Assembly (NCBI GenBank): GCA_965248855.1
Contig: CBDFKQ010000007.1
Coordinates: forward strand, 62,001 to 126,000
Source: CBDFKQ01 sp965248855
GTDB taxonomy: Bacteria > Bacteroidota > Bacteroidia > Cytophagales > 172606-1
DNA length: 64,000 nt
Direction of reading: 5' to 3'
Position 1 is the stretch's first letter. Each line of letters starts with the position of its first letter. Below the pieces are notes generated by a model, which worked only from the letters and a program-made list of their open reading frames with translations, made no database searches and was not told where the DNA came from. The position numbers and the translations under genes are program-made. Shown here piece by piece: positions 26,066-36,140 of the stretch.

Positions 26066-29000
26066 TTAATTTATATTGTCGGTATTAATATATACGATAA
26101 CTTTTGTTCCTGAAGGATTTCCATTTTCATCAATCAAATCAACGGTTTCAACTTTGTTATTTGGATTTAAATGTAAAATCCTTTGTGCGGTTATCTGCAT
26201 CCCATATGATTTATTGTTGTTACTATACTTACTTTTCATTTCTTCGGCTTTTTTTCTCCCAATTCCATTATCTTCTATCACAATTTTAAGAGTATTGCCT
26301 TCTTTATCTATTTTTACCACCACTTTACCTTTGTTTTTATTGTGTAGCAAGCCATGCCAAATCGAATTTTCTAAATAAGGTTGTATAATCATTGTGGGCA
26401 GCAGTAAAGTTTGTTCATATATCCCCAAATCCACACTGATAGTATAATCAAATTTTTTATCAAATCTAATACTTTCCATAAGTAGGTATAGCCTTATTGT
26501 TTCTAATTCTTTTTCAATGGTTATGTATTCATTTTTAGAATTTTCTAAAAATAAGCGAATCAATCTTGAAAATTTAGTAAGGTAATCGCTTGCTAAATGT
26601 GTTTTATTTTCAACTATAAAACTATTAATACTGTTAAGAGAATTAAAAATAAAATGAGGATTCATTTGGCTGCGAAGGTTTTGCATTTCCAGATGGATCA
26701 TTTTAATTTCAAAATCTGTTTTAATTTTTCCGGCCTTTTTAATTTGAGTGATCCTATAATTGTAAATTAAAAAACCTATTGATAATATTAAAAACGCTAT
26801 AAATAATTTAAATAAAATTGTTTGATACCAATACGGTTCAATTATTATTTTTATTGAATCCCCGGAACCCCACATTAATGTATTATTAATTGCGCCCTTT
26901 ACATGTAAAATATAAGAACCGGGATTGAGATTATAAAAAACAATATCACCATCCTTGGATGGTTGCCATGAATTATCTATTCCATCAATATAAAAATATA
27001 ATTTATTTAAAGTCGGTGCTGTATAATTAAATATCCCTGCGTGTATTTTTAATTTTTTTTTACCCGGCAATACTTTAATAACCTTTATCCGGTTATTGGC
27101 GAAAACCAAGGGATATCTTATGTCATCAATATCTGCATCTATAATTTTTGTTGTGTCTATTCTTTTATCTGATTTAAATTCTTTTGGATTAAATTCTATT
27201 ACTCCTCCTAAAAAACCCAATACAATGTTACCCGAGACTAATTTTGCAAAAAACGATTCCAAGGCATTTTCACTAAAAGGCAAACCATGTGCGGCAGTGT
27301 AATAATTAAAGATTTTGTTTTCTTTGTCATACCTTATTATACCTGTTGGTGTATTTATCCATAAAAATCCTTCATCATCTTCAATAATTTTATGTAAATT
27401 TTCTTCAGGAAGACCTTCTTTGGCTGTAATAAAATTATATTTTCCATTGGTGGGATTAAAATTTATTAAACTACCTTCGGAAGTAAGCCATAAAATATTA
27501 TTATTATCACAATGAGCAAATCGTAAATTATTTTTTAAAACCTCTTCTGTCTTTATAGGCGAGGAAAACCAATTTAAAATTAATTTATCTGTGAGGTTGT
27601 CATACTTGTACAAACCTTTTTCTGTAGCTACCCAAAGATTTTGGTTTTTGTCATATATAATTTTATAATTACCCCCATTTATTTCAGTACCATAATTTTT
27701 AATAAATTTTTCACTTATCGGGTCGAATAAATAAAGTGTTTTTCCGGGGTGCCGGATCCAAAATTTTCCGTCCGGCCTTTTTAAAAAACTTCTAAATGCA
27801 AAATCATGGTTGTATGGTATATTTTTTATATTTTCCGGAAGATAAACCTTAAACCTGCCGTTATTTTCTTTTACAAAACCGCTGTCTGTACCAAACCAAA
27901 TATTTCCTGTATCATCTTGTTGGATAGATCCAATTTCTTGTGAATGAGGTGAAACCGAATTTGACGGAATGTGTTGAACTTGATTTTTAATTTTCCAGTC
28001 TTTAGTATAAATAAAAAGTCCATTCTGGAAATGGCCTGAAACATAATAGCTTTCTTTTGTTTCTAAAAAGGAACGGGCAATTCCAAATTTTTCGGGTACG
28101 TCGCTCAGTTGTTTGTATAAAAAGTTGCCGGTAAAGTATTGCATTTCCGGATCAAGAATATCAACTCCTTTTGTGGAAGCAAACCAAAGCCTGTTTCGAT
28201 TATCTTTAAAAATCCATCTGTCTTCAGCAGAATTAACAGTATGCTCATCCTCAGTATGTTTGTATTCCATATATTTTTCAGATGAAGTATTATAAAGTAC
28301 TACTCCAACAGGGTAAACGCTCATACATATATAATCCTGACCTTTAAAGTGCCAGGTAGCAACATCCAGCACATTTTCGTGTGGGGCGTACATAATTTTA
28401 AAATTTTGTTCTTTATTATCCCATTTTTTTAACCCCCAATTTCTGCTGACAGACCATGTTCTGTTTTGATTGTCTTTAATAAGATGGTTTTGAAATGAAG
28501 TGTTTTTGAAATAAAGATTTTCAATTAATTTACCCGTTTTATTAATATTATATGATCCTATCCACATTTTATTATCGCGGCCTTCAAAAAATGTGGCAAC
28601 AATGTTAAAATCATCACTGTTCAAGCGCACAACATCCGGTCCATAGTAGTATGAAACTATTTTTTTGCTTATACTATTTATTTCCTTTATTCCCATAGAT
28701 GTATTTACCCAAATACTACCATGACTATCGCACATTATTTTAAATACTTGGAGTATTCGATTCCCTTCTGTGAGGGTAATGGTTTCTCCTTTTTCAGTAA
28801 CCGGATCAAAAATATATATTCCTTTACCTGTTGTTATCCATAATTTATGCTGCTTATCTTCAGTTATAAACAGGGTATAATTGCTTGGTACTGAAGTACT
28901 GTCATGCAAGAGATGTTTAAAAATTTTTATACTGTTACCGTCGAATCTATTAAAACCATTTTCCGTACATATCCATATAACACCTGTATAATCTTGAAAA

Positions 29001-29146
29001 ATTGAATTTACTAAATTGCTGCTTAAGCCTTCTTTAACAGTTAAATGACTAAAATGTAAATCAGGAAATTTTTGTGCGGAAGATATAGATGGAGCCAGCA
29101 GGCAAAAACTCAAAACCCCGACCCATATATTTAGTAGCTTTTTCAA
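26066..29146 (-). CDS. Propeller-sensor histidine kinase (LytS-type)
   Basis: 1026 residues. Signal peptide 1-24. Two periplasmic seven-bladed propellers of reg_prop repeats span about 30-690 (IFQDYTGVIWICTENGFNRF, DNTGNIWFGTDSGF). A Y_Y_Y domain follows (about 700-770, PTLNKLYFYIDGIDNSW), one membrane helix ends near 797, then a His_kinase domain with H831 in NPHFIFNSLNS and an HATPase with ENSIWHG and DNGIG. By family, the large propeller senses an extracellular, often glycan-derived, ligand. Unlike hybrid two-component systems, the receiver and output domains are on the separate LytTR protein. Confidence 0.95.
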   Translation of the reverse strand: MKKLLNIWVGVLSFCLLAPSISSAQKFPDLHFSHLTVKEGLSSNLVNSIFQDYTGVIWICTENGFNRFDGNSIKIFKHLLHDSTSVPSNYTLFITEDKQHKLWITTGKGIYIFDPVTEKGETITLTEGNRILQVFKIMCDSHGSIWVNTSMGIKEINSISKKIVSYYYGPDVVRLNSDDFNIVATFFEGRDNKMWIGSYNINKTGKLIENLYFKNTSFQNHLIKDNQNRTWSVSRNWGLKKWDNKEQNFKIMYAPHENVLDVATWHFKGQDYICMSVYPVGVVLYNTSSEKYMEYKHTEDEHTVNSAEDRWIFKDNRNRLWFASTKGVDILDPEMQYFTGNFLYKQLSDVPEKFGIARSFLETKESYYVSGHFQNGLFIYTKDWKIKNQVQHIPSNSVSPHSQEIGSIQQDDTGNIWFGTDSGFVKENNGRFKVYLPENIKNIPYNHDFAFRSFLKRPDGKFWIRHPGKTLYLFDPISEKFIKNYGTEINGGNYKIIYDKNQNLWVATEKGLYKYDNLTDKLILNWFSSPIKTEEVLKNNLRFAHCDNNNILWLTSEGSLINFNPTNGKYNFITAKEGLPEENLHKIIEDDEGFLWINTPTGIIRYDKENKIFNYYTAAHGLPFSENALESFFAKLVSGNIVLGFLGGVIEFNPKEFKSDKRIDTTKIIDADIDDIRYPLVFANNRIKVIKVLPGKKKLKIHAGIFNYTAPTLNKLYFYIDGIDNSWQPSKDGDIVFYNLNPGSYILHVKGAINNTLMWGSGDSIKIIIEPYWYQTILFKLFIAFLILSIGFLIYNYRITQIKKAGKIKTDFEIKMIHLEMQNLRSQMNPHFIFNSLNSINSFIVENKTHLASDYLTKFSRLIRLFLENSKNEYITIEKELETIRLYLLMESIRFDKKFDYTISVDLGIYEQTLLLPTMIIQPYLENSIWHGLLHNKNKGKVVVKIDKEGNTLKIVIEDNGIGRKKAEEMKSKYSNNNKSYGMQITAQRILHLNPNNKVETVDLIDENGNPSGTKVIVYINTDNIN

Positions 29147-29346
29147 ATAAAAATATTTGATCGAAATTTACAATAAAGATTATTTCCTTTGTTCAAAGGA
29201 TTTACAAAATGCTTGTTTAAATGTATAATTTGTGTTTAAAAAATTTAAAAGCTCATTAATTTTATTTCCCCTTTCAATAAAATTTTAATAAAAACATAAA
29301 AGATTTTTATTAATTAGATTAGCATTTTTATAATAACCTTATTTAA

Positions 29347-29784
29347 ATGAAAAACGATATTATTGACATTTATAAACGAGACCTGGATAAATTAAAAGAG
29401 GAAATCAACTTATTCCGGGAAGAAAATCTATGGGAAATAACTAAAAATATTAAAAATTCGGCGGGTAATTTATCTTTACACCTGTTAGGAAATTTAAATA
29501 CTTATATCGGTAAAAATTTAGGCCAAACAGGTTATTTAAGAGACAGGGAGAAGGAATTTTCAGAGAAAAATGTAAATAAAAGCGAACTTATAAACCTTAT
29601 TGAAAAAACGAAATTAATGATAGTGACTATATTAACTCCCATAGATGAGGCTGAACTTAAAAAACTTTATCCGGAGAATGTATTTGGATACGAAATGTCA
29701 ACTCAATATTTTTTAATTCATCTTTTATCTCATTTATCTTATCATTTAGGTCAAATAAATTATTTGAGGAGGGTGCTCGAATGA
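29347..29784 (+). CDS. DinB-like / DUF1572 family protein
   Basis: 145 residues forming a four-helix bundle of the DinB/YfiT superfamily. H45 (NLSLHLLGNL) with H129 and H133 (HLSYHLGQINYL) match the metal-binding histidine triad. Several relatives are thiol S-transferases or damage-inducible proteins. The substrate is unknown. It converges with the SRAP-like gene. Confidence 0.82.
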   Translation: MKNDIIDIYKRDLDKLKEEINLFREENLWEITKNIKNSAGNLSLHLLGNLNTYIGKNLGQTGYLRDREKEFSEKNVNKSELINLIEKTKLMIVTILTPIDEAELKKLYPENVFGYEMSTQYFLIHLLSHLSYHLGQINYLRRVLE

Positions 29785-29810
29785 TTTAAAAATTCACAGC
29801 CAATTTTAAA

Positions 29811-30500
29811 TTATGTAAACAAAATATAATTTCCCTTTTGGTCAGTTGCATAATTGACAGCCTCTAAAAGCAAAGGTGAATTAAAATCAGGGTTGATAAT
29901 TTGAGATGAGACAGGAAAAAGTTTCAATTTTTCCGCAGGATAAGGTTTTATTAACTCCATAATTTCGTTTAACTCCATTTCCTTATTGAGCCAAACTTTT
30001 TCTTTTTCTAAGGGTAAAATTAAAGGAGCGTTTTTTATAAAAGGTTTTAATATATCATTTGATGGCGTATTTAAGATAGCTGTACTCCGGTGTATAATAT
30101 TTTTTTCATCGCTCCATACTTTATAAACCCCTGCAAAAGCAAAAGGTAAATTCCATTTCAAGGAAACACGAAACGGTATCAGGCTATTTTTAGAAACCCT
30201 TTTCCAAAAATAAAATCCATCAGCCGGGATTATACATCTTTTTTCCAGCAGAAGAGTTTTAACATTTTTTAATTTGAAATTACTTTTTGAAATCCAATAT
30301 AATGGTTTTTTATTGACTGAATTTTCTAAAGTTAAACCCCATTCCAAAGCTGAAAGTAAATTTGGACTTTCCATTGTAATACCAACTACGGTATTCCCCG
30401 GAGAGATATTATAACGTGCTTCAGGCATTTCTTTAACAGGTAAGCCATACCTGCGGGCAGTTTTTGCTTTATCTAAAGAAAAGGAAAGTTTGATTTGCAT
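29811..30500 (-). CDS. SRAP/YedK-fold protein lacking the catalytic residues
   Basis: 229 residues, full length for the SRAP (YedK/HMCES) family, which shields abasic sites by crosslinking DNA to Cys2. Family blocks are clear: ARYNISPGNTV (for RYNxAPG), ALEWGL, CIIPADGFYFWKR, FAGVYKVW, LFPVSSQI. The active-site residues are gone. Position 2 is Gln instead of Cys, the GFYEW-type Glu is F98, and the His of the HDRMP-type block is I155. The Asn of NARxE is also not conserved (SKSN). I infer a non-catalytic homologue, possibly DNA-binding. Confidence 0.8.
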   Translation of the reverse strand: MQIKLSFSLDKAKTARRYGLPVKEMPEARYNISPGNTVVGITMESPNLLSALEWGLTLENSVNKKPLYWISKSNFKLKNVKTLLLEKRCIIPADGFYFWKRVSKNSLIPFRVSLKWNLPFAFAGVYKVWSDEKNIIHRSTAILNTPSNDILKPFIKNAPLILPLEKEKVWLNKEMELNEIMELIKPYPAEKLKLFPVSSQIINPDFNSPLLLEAVNYATDQKGNYILFT

Positions 30501-30743
30501 TTTTAAATAAAAATCTAAATTAAATAAGGTCTGATAGTTTACCTAACATGCTTTTTTTAATTACTTATCGGTTTTTTGAAATAGAGAGAACATTTTTAAA
30601 AAATTGCCTTTATACAGATAAAGAAATTTCATTTTGTAGATTGACGATTTACTTCGTCAGATACTTGATGAACTCCCCTTTTACGCTAATCCACTAGTCC
30701 TTATTTAGATAAACTCTTAAAACAATTTCTTTAAAAATATACA
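30501..30743. other. Intergenic spacer
   Basis: AT-rich divergent spacer of about 240 bases. No gene, hairpin or promoter I can support. Confidence 0.4.
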
Positions 30744-30812
30744 ATGTTTGGTTTACTTGCCAAACCTTATATATTTTTATACATTATTTACATTCTTCAA
30801 AAGATCCACAAT

Positions 30813-31472
30813 ATGAATAACCAAAATAAAACCTATTTCAATAAAATTAAAAAATTCGTTTTGTTTTTACTTTTATTTCAATTTTCAGTTGCCAATAGTT
30901 CTACTATTTCTAGCCACTCAAAATATTTTACCCTTTCCGGAAAAGTATTGGACGAAAATAAAAAACCTATTCAGGGTGTTTCTGTTAAAAGTAATAAATC
31001 TTCACAAGAGGCTACAACTGACGAAAACGGAAGTTTTTCTATTACTGATGTTGAAATAAATGAGGAATTGATTTTTAATTCACGAAATTACGAAATCCAA
31101 CTAATTAAAATTGAAAGTAAGGGTGAAATGACAGTTATTTTAAAGCAGAACATACAAGATGAAGTAGTGACTGAGGCAGAAATCCCTCCGGTTTTTCCGG
31201 GAGGAATGAATGGACTTATAAAATATTTAAAAAGGCACATTCAATATCCTGAAATTGCTCAAAAATATCATATTCAGGGAACAGTCTATGTATCTTTTAT
31301 AGTTGGTAGAGATGGGAAAATAAGGGAGGTTATTATATTAAGAGGAATTGGAGGTGGGTGTGAAGAAGAAGCTGTTCGGGTTGTTAAATCTATGCCTAAA
31401 TGGATTCCAGGAAAACAAGATGGCAGGCTTGTAAGTTGTAAATTTGCTTTGCCGGTGTCATTTTCACTGTAA
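30813..31472 (+). CDS. TonB C-terminal-domain protein with carboxypeptidase-like domain
   Basis: 219 residues from the ATG at 30813. An in-frame ATG at 30744 would add a 23-residue hydrophobic leader, which seems less likely than the signal-like MNNQNKTYFNKIKKFVLFLL. A carboxypeptidase-regulatory-like domain (about 35-105) contains FTLSGKVLDENKKPIQGVSV. The C-terminal TonB domain (about 130-219) contains GLIKYLKRHIQYP, IQGTVYVSFIVGRDG and KSMPKWIPGKQDG. By family it contacts TonB-dependent receptors. Here it lacks a Pro-rich spanning region, so it may be an accessory TonB. Confidence 0.85.
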   Translation: MNNQNKTYFNKIKKFVLFLLLFQFSVANSSTISSHSKYFTLSGKVLDENKKPIQGVSVKSNKSSQEATTDENGSFSITDVEINEELIFNSRNYEIQLIKIESKGEMTVILKQNIQDEVVTEAEIPPVFPGGMNGLIKYLKRHIQYPEIAQKYHIQGTVYVSFIVGRDGKIREVIILRGIGGGCEEEAVRVVKSMPKWIPGKQDGRLVSCKFALPVSFSL

Positions 31473-31526
31473 GTTGCTTTAATTACTAATATTTTATTCA
31501 CAAAAAGATATAAATTAAATATATAT

Positions 31527-31557
31527 AAAAAACCGGAAGTTCTCGCTTCCGGTTTTT
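31527..31557. terminator. Bidirectional terminator between TonB-like gene and hpf
   Basis: Stem AAAAACCGGAAG at 31528-31539 pairs with 31546-31557 around loop TTCTCG, flanked by A and T runs. It serves both convergent genes. Confidence 0.92.
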
Positions 31558-31561
31558 ATAT

Positions 31562-31867
31562 TTAACCTTTAATTTTCTTCTCTTTATGTTTTCTCAATTG
31601 GCTTTTCATTGTTTCCATGGCTAGGTCTGTCGCTTCTTCGAATGTTTTTCCCTGATGCTTGGCAAATAAGAGTATCCCCGGTATTCGAAGTTTTACTTCT
31701 ATCAATTTATTAATCTTGCTTTCATCGGGAGTTACTTTCATTACTACTTCTCCATCTATTATTTTGTCGAAGAAGGTATCAAGTTTATCGGCTTTCTTTT
31801 GAATGAACGACAACAATTTTTGGTCGGCATCAAAATGTACGGATTGCATTTGAAGTTTCATAAGCAT
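31562..31867 (-). CDS. hpf: Ribosome hibernation-promoting factor (short HPF/RaiA family)
   Basis: 101 residues, the short form without the C-terminal dimerisation domain. The family fold shows in KLQMQSVHFDADQKLLSFI, KVTPDESKINKLIEVKLRIP and the charged tail QLRKHKEKKIKG. It binds the 30S decoding centre in stationary phase. The true start may be the second Met, at MKLQMQS. The xerC-like gene is just upstream on the same strand, as in many Bacteroidota, but the rpsU and tuf that often adjoin the pair are not here. Confidence 0.9.
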   Translation of the reverse strand: MLMKLQMQSVHFDADQKLLSFIQKKADKLDTFFDKIIDGEVVMKVTPDESKINKLIEVKLRIPGILLFAKHQGKTFEEATDLAMETMKSQLRKHKEKKIKG

Positions 31868-31965
31868 TACAGTTTGTTAAGTGAAACATTGATTAAAATA
31901 ATTCCTGCTTAAGATTTGTTTCATTCGACGGCGTTTGCCGGCAAATATAAATCCCGAACGGGAAA

Positions 31966-32859
31966 TTAAGCCTTTGGGTGCGCCTGATCAAATATTTTTT
32001 TTAGTTTATCTAATGAGTTATGTGTATAAACCTGAGTGGCAGCCAAACTTGTATGCCCCAGTAAATCTTTTATCGCATTCAAATCGGCACCGTGGTTTAA
32101 TAAGTGTGTTGCAAAAGTATGCCTCAATACATGTGGGCTTCTTTTACCGGTGGTGCCTGCACTTAAATATTTCCTAACAATGCGGTAAACAAAAATGGGA
32201 ATGCACTTTCCCCCCTTATCATTTACAATCATAAAATCATCAAGCACTGTGAATTCTTTTTGTTTTTCTATTTTATAGTTTAATATACTTGAAACCAAAT
32301 TATTATGTAATGGTACAACTCGTTGTTTATCGCGTTTGCCTGTTACTTTTACATTCTTTTCATAAAAATTTATATCACTTTCTTTTATGTTTATCAGTTC
32401 GGATAAACGAATGCCGGTTCCATAAAATAATTCAATAATCAGTTTATCCCTTGCCCCTTCAAAACCATCAGGAAAAGCGGTGTGATCAAGTATGTTATTG
32501 ATCACATTTTCTTCTACAAAATGCGGAATATTTTTAGCGGTTTTTAATGCCTTAATTTTAAGCATAGGATTATTAGTAATCACTTGCTTTCTCTGAAGGA
32601 ATTTATAAAAAGTTCTAAGTGTGGCTATTTTACGATTAATAGTAAGCGGGTTCATTTTTTGTTCAACCAAACTTACCACCCACGACCGGATAAATTGATA
32701 ATCTGCGGTGGCTATTTCGTTTGATTGGTATTGATCGGCAACAAAATCGGATAGTTGCGTCAAGTCGTTTTCGTACGCCGACAAGGTGTGAGAACTATAT
32801 CTTTTTTCAAATTTTAAATATTGTAAAAACGAATCCCTCATAAATTCAACACTTTTCAT
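31966..32859 (-). CDS. xerC: Tyrosine recombinase of the XerC/XerD type
   Basis: 297 residues, the standard length. The N-terminal SAM-like core-binding domain spans 5-95 and the catalytic domain 110-297. All active-site residues are present: R151 (GTGIRLSEL), K175 (GKRDKQR), H243 and R246 (HVLRHTFATHLL), H269 (LGHTS) and nucleophile Y278. In Bacteroidota this gene next to hpf is the chromosomal dimer-resolution recombinase. The xerC/xerD distinction is not decidable here. No element boundaries flank it, so a phage or transposon integrase is unlikely. Confidence 0.9.
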   Translation of the reverse strand: MKSVEFMRDSFLQYLKFEKRYSSHTLSAYENDLTQLSDFVADQYQSNEIATADYQFIRSWVVSLVEQKMNPLTINRKIATLRTFYKFLQRKQVITNNPMLKIKALKTAKNIPHFVEENVINNILDHTAFPDGFEGARDKLIIELFYGTGIRLSELINIKESDINFYEKNVKVTGKRDKQRVVPLHNNLVSSILNYKIEKQKEFTVLDDFMIVNDKGGKCIPIFVYRIVRKYLSAGTTGKRSPHVLRHTFATHLLNHGADLNAIKDLLGHTSLAATQVYTHNSLDKLKKIFDQAHPKA

Positions 32860-33221
32860 TTCTATACTAACGTAGGATTTTGTTTTTATATTTAAAAGAT
32901 AAATTTTAACTTTTTATTACAAAGTGTTGAAAATATTAAGTTAAATATGATAAACGATTTTTATTTTTTAAACTTTTGTTTTAATTAATTACAAATTTTG
33001 AAATCAGGTGCACATAAACTTCCCCAAAACCCAAAAAGTATTTATTTGAAGTTAAAGTCCGGTAAACATTTTCCATTACATGCTCTAAAAAAAATTTACT
33101 CAAAATAAATATTGATATACTGATATCGATATTTCGATATTTATTTTATTAAAAAGAAATTGATTTATTTAAAAATCAATATAAACTTGCATATAGATTT
33201 TTAAAATTATTATTAATTGTC
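32860..33221. other. Divergent intergenic region with AT-rich dyads
   Basis: A gene-free spacer between the recombinase and the DegP-like protease. Around 33110-33143 a cluster of ATATCGATAT-like palindromes could be an operator or simple AT-rich DNA. No rpsU is found here. Confidence 0.4.
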
Positions 33222-34637
33222 ATGAAAGAGAAGATTAAAATTATTGTTATTGCATTTTTTGCAGGCTTGGCAGGGGCTTTTACTTTTCAAATTATAAAAC
33301 CTGCAACGATTAATTATATAACTCCGGCAGAACAAATTAATACCGTTGCAATAAACCACAGAGAAAATAATTTTCCGGAAAATTTTGATTTTGTAAATGC
33401 ATCTTTAGTAAGTACGCCAAGTGTTGTTTATATAAAAACAGCTTCTACACAATACGGACAAACAAGTTTTTTCGATTTATTTTTTGGTAATTCTTCTCAA
33501 CAACAAGTAGTCAGTTCGGGTTCGGGAGTTATTTTTACTGCAGATGGTTATATTGTTACTAACAACCATGTAATTGAAAATGCAACTTCAGTGGAAGTTA
33601 TTCATAACAAACACACATATAAAGCTAAAATAATAGGTACAGATCCATCAACCGATATTGCTGTTTTAAAAATTGAAGCACAAAAATTACCTGCAACTAA
33701 AATTGGTCACTCAAAAGATGTTAAAATCGGCGAATGGGTTTTGGCAGTTGGTAATCCTTTTAATCTTACTTCAACCGTTACAGCAGGTATTGTGAGCGCA
33801 AAAGACAGAAATATAAATATTGTAAACAGTCAATTTCCTATTGAATCTTTCATTCAAACAGATGCAGCAATAAATCCCGGTAATAGTGGTGGGGCTTTAG
33901 TAAATGTAAGAGGTGAATTAATTGGAATAAATACTGCAATACTTTCACGAACAGGATCTTATACAGGTTATGGATTTGCAATACCTATTGATATTGTAAA
34001 TAAAGTAGTGGCCGATTTAATTAAATACGGTGAAGTACAAACCGGATTTTTAGGTGTTGATGTTATTGATATCGATAATCAAAATGCTGCTTTATATAAC
34101 CTTCAGGATTTTTCCGGCGTACTGATAACTTATATTGATGCAAATGGTGTTGCTCAAAAGGCAGGATTAAAAAAAGGAGATGTAATTATAAATATAAATA
34201 AAGAACCAATTGACAGCAAAGGTGCTTTTGATGAACAATTGAGTTTTTACAGGCCGGGCGATAAAATTACAATTGGATATAAAAGAAGTACGCAAGTTTA
34301 TCAGGCACAAGTTACTCTTACCAATCGCGAGGGCAATACAAATATTTTAAAAAGAGAAGTTTTTACAACTGAAGGACTGGGTGCCGACCTCGAAACTGTT
34401 TCTAAAATTGAACGCGATCGTTTAAAAATAAATAATGGAGTGCGTATTGTAAAATTAAAAAATGGCTTAATCGGTAAAATGGGTATTGAAGAAGGTTTTA
34501 TAATTACTTCTATTAACAAACGTTCTGTAAGTACGCCTAAAGAAGTTTCGGATATTTTACAAACCACACGTGGAAAAATAATTATAGAAGGAATGGATAA
34601 AAAGGGAACAGAGGGTTATTATCAATTTTATTTTTAA
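33222..34637 (+). CDS. Trypsin-like periplasmic serine protease (DegP/DegQ type)
   Basis: 471 residues. A signal anchor (about 5-28) is followed by the trypsin-like protease domain with catalytic H116 (TNNHVIENA), D145 (STDIAVLK) and S222 (NPGNSGGALV). One clear PDZ domain follows (about 295-370, FSGVLITYIDANGVAQKAGL), then a second, degenerate PDZ-like region (about 390-471, NGVRIVKLKNGLIGKMGI). Role: periplasmic protein quality control. It lies 20 bases before the helicase gene. Confidence 0.95.
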   Translation: MKEKIKIIVIAFFAGLAGAFTFQIIKPATINYITPAEQINTVAINHRENNFPENFDFVNASLVSTPSVVYIKTASTQYGQTSFFDLFFGNSSQQQVVSSGSGVIFTADGYIVTNNHVIENATSVEVIHNKHTYKAKIIGTDPSTDIAVLKIEAQKLPATKIGHSKDVKIGEWVLAVGNPFNLTSTVTAGIVSAKDRNINIVNSQFPIESFIQTDAAINPGNSGGALVNVRGELIGINTAILSRTGSYTGYGFAIPIDIVNKVVADLIKYGEVQTGFLGVDVIDIDNQNAALYNLQDFSGVLITYIDANGVAQKAGLKKGDVIININKEPIDSKGAFDEQLSFYRPGDKITIGYKRSTQVYQAQVTLTNREGNTNILKREVFTTEGLGADLETVSKIERDRLKINNGVRIVKLKNGLIGKMGIEEGFIITSINKRSVSTPKEVSDILQTTRGKIIIEGMDKKGTEGYYQFYF

Positions 34638-34657
34638 TTATTAAAAAAGGAAATTAA

Positions 34658-36073
34658 ATGTCTATATCAGTAATAGGAAAATTACTTAAAGACTTTCCTT
34701 TTGAACCTACACTCGGCCAAACAGAATTATTTACCTTATTAGAAAAATTTTTGTTGGATAAAGAACCGAAAAGATCGGTTTTTATGCTGAAAGGATATGC
34801 GGGAACCGGAAAAACAACCACTATTAGTACCTTAGTTAATAATTTGGTTTCATTCGGTTATAAATCAGTTTTGCTTGCACCTACCGGAAGGGCGGCAAAA
34901 GTAATGAGTAATTATTCCAAACGCCGAGCGTACACCATTCATAAAAAAATTTACCACGCCACATCCGATGCATATTCCGGTAAACTAGTTTTTGAAAGAC
35001 AAAGAAACTTACATAAAACAACTATTTTTATTGTTGATGAAGCTTCGATGATAGGCAACGAATCGGAATTTGGATCAAAAAGCTTATTGCACGATTTGCT
35101 TGAATATGCTTTTGAAGAACCTTCCAATAAATTAATTTTAGTGGGCGATGCAGCGCAACTACCACCTGTAGGTTTGAGTTACAGCCCTGCATTAGATGGA
35201 AAATATTTAAAAGAAAACTTTAATTTAAGCATTGTTGAAAAAGAACTGACTGAAGTAACCCGCCAACAAGCCGAATCCGGCATTTTATTTAATGCTACTA
35301 AACTTAGAAAAGTACTTACAAGTGAAAAACATTTAATTTCTTTTAAAACCAAAGGTTTTAAAGATGTTTATAAAATGACAGGCGAAAAGCTGGAAGATGG
35401 TTTATTATATGCTTATAAAAAATATGGTTATGAAAACACTATTATATTAAGCAGATCGAATAAAACCGCCGTTCAATATAATGAATATATTCGGAGGCAA
35501 ATAAAATTTACTGAAAATGAAATTGATGCAGGAGATTTATTAATGATTGTTAAAAACAATTATAATGTTTTGGAGGAAGATGCACCTGCCGGTTTTTTAG
35601 CCAATGGAGATTTTGTTGAAGTTTTAAAAATAATAAGGTTTGAAGAAATGCACGGATTTAGATTCGCTGATGTAAAATTACAATTAACAGATTATGAAGA
35701 ACAAGCCCCATTCGAAGCGAAAATATTTTTAGATACCCTTCATTCATCCACTCCCGCACTTTCTCGTGAAGAATCTAACCGCCTTTATGAAAGTGTTGTA
35801 CAAGATTACTTCGATATAAAATCGAAAAAAGAACGAAATGAAAAAATCCGCAAAGACAAATTTTTAGGTGCCTTGCAAGTAAAATTTGCATATGCACTTA
35901 CCTGCCATAAATCTCAAGGTGGCCAATGGCAAGCGGTTTTTGTTGATCAGGGTTATATTACAGAAGAAAATATAAATACAGAATTTGTAAGATGGTTATA
36001 CACCGCCTGTACAAGAGCTTCGGAAGAACTTTTTTTAATGAATTTTAATGAAAGGTTTTTTGAAAGTGTTTAA
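34658..36073 (+). CDS. RecD/Dda-like superfamily 1 DNA helicase
   Basis: 471 residues. Walker A is at 46-54 (GYAGTGKTT, K52), Walker B is FIVDEASM, and motif III is VGDAAQLPPVG. The C-terminal UvrD_C_2-type part has ALTCHKSQGGQWQAVFVDQG and RWLYTACTRASEELFLM. These mark a stand-alone RecD2/Dda-type 5'-3' helicase without RecBC. Likely role in DNA repair or replication. Confidence 0.92.
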   Translation: MSISVIGKLLKDFPFEPTLGQTELFTLLEKFLLDKEPKRSVFMLKGYAGTGKTTTISTLVNNLVSFGYKSVLLAPTGRAAKVMSNYSKRRAYTIHKKIYHATSDAYSGKLVFERQRNLHKTTIFIVDEASMIGNESEFGSKSLLHDLLEYAFEEPSNKLILVGDAAQLPPVGLSYSPALDGKYLKENFNLSIVEKELTEVTRQQAESGILFNATKLRKVLTSEKHLISFKTKGFKDVYKMTGEKLEDGLLYAYKKYGYENTIILSRSNKTAVQYNEYIRRQIKFTENEIDAGDLLMIVKNNYNVLEEDAPAGFLANGDFVEVLKIIRFEEMHGFRFADVKLQLTDYEEQAPFEAKIFLDTLHSSTPALSREESNRLYESVVQDYFDIKSKKERNEKIRKDKFLGALQVKFAYALTCHKSQGGQWQAVFVDQGYITEENINTEFVRWLYTACTRASEELFLMNFNERFFESV

Positions 36074-36140
36074 TTAAAAAAATGTTATGCAAATATCTGC
36101 GTTATAGACTCAACTTAATGAAGTGCGGTATTTTTATTTA

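Noticed and set aside
30744..30812. Upstream start for the TonB-like protein
   Set aside because: It would place a second hydrophobic leader before an already complete signal peptide. The ATG at 30813 gives a normal export signal.
31966..32859. Phage or transposon integrase and flanking attachment sites
   Set aside because: Adjacent to hpf as in chromosomal Xer loci, with no direct repeats, tRNA or mobile cargo around it.
33110..33145. ATATCGATAT-like dyads upstream of the protease gene
   Set aside because: Could be an operator, but the composition is almost only A and T, so such dyads arise easily by chance.
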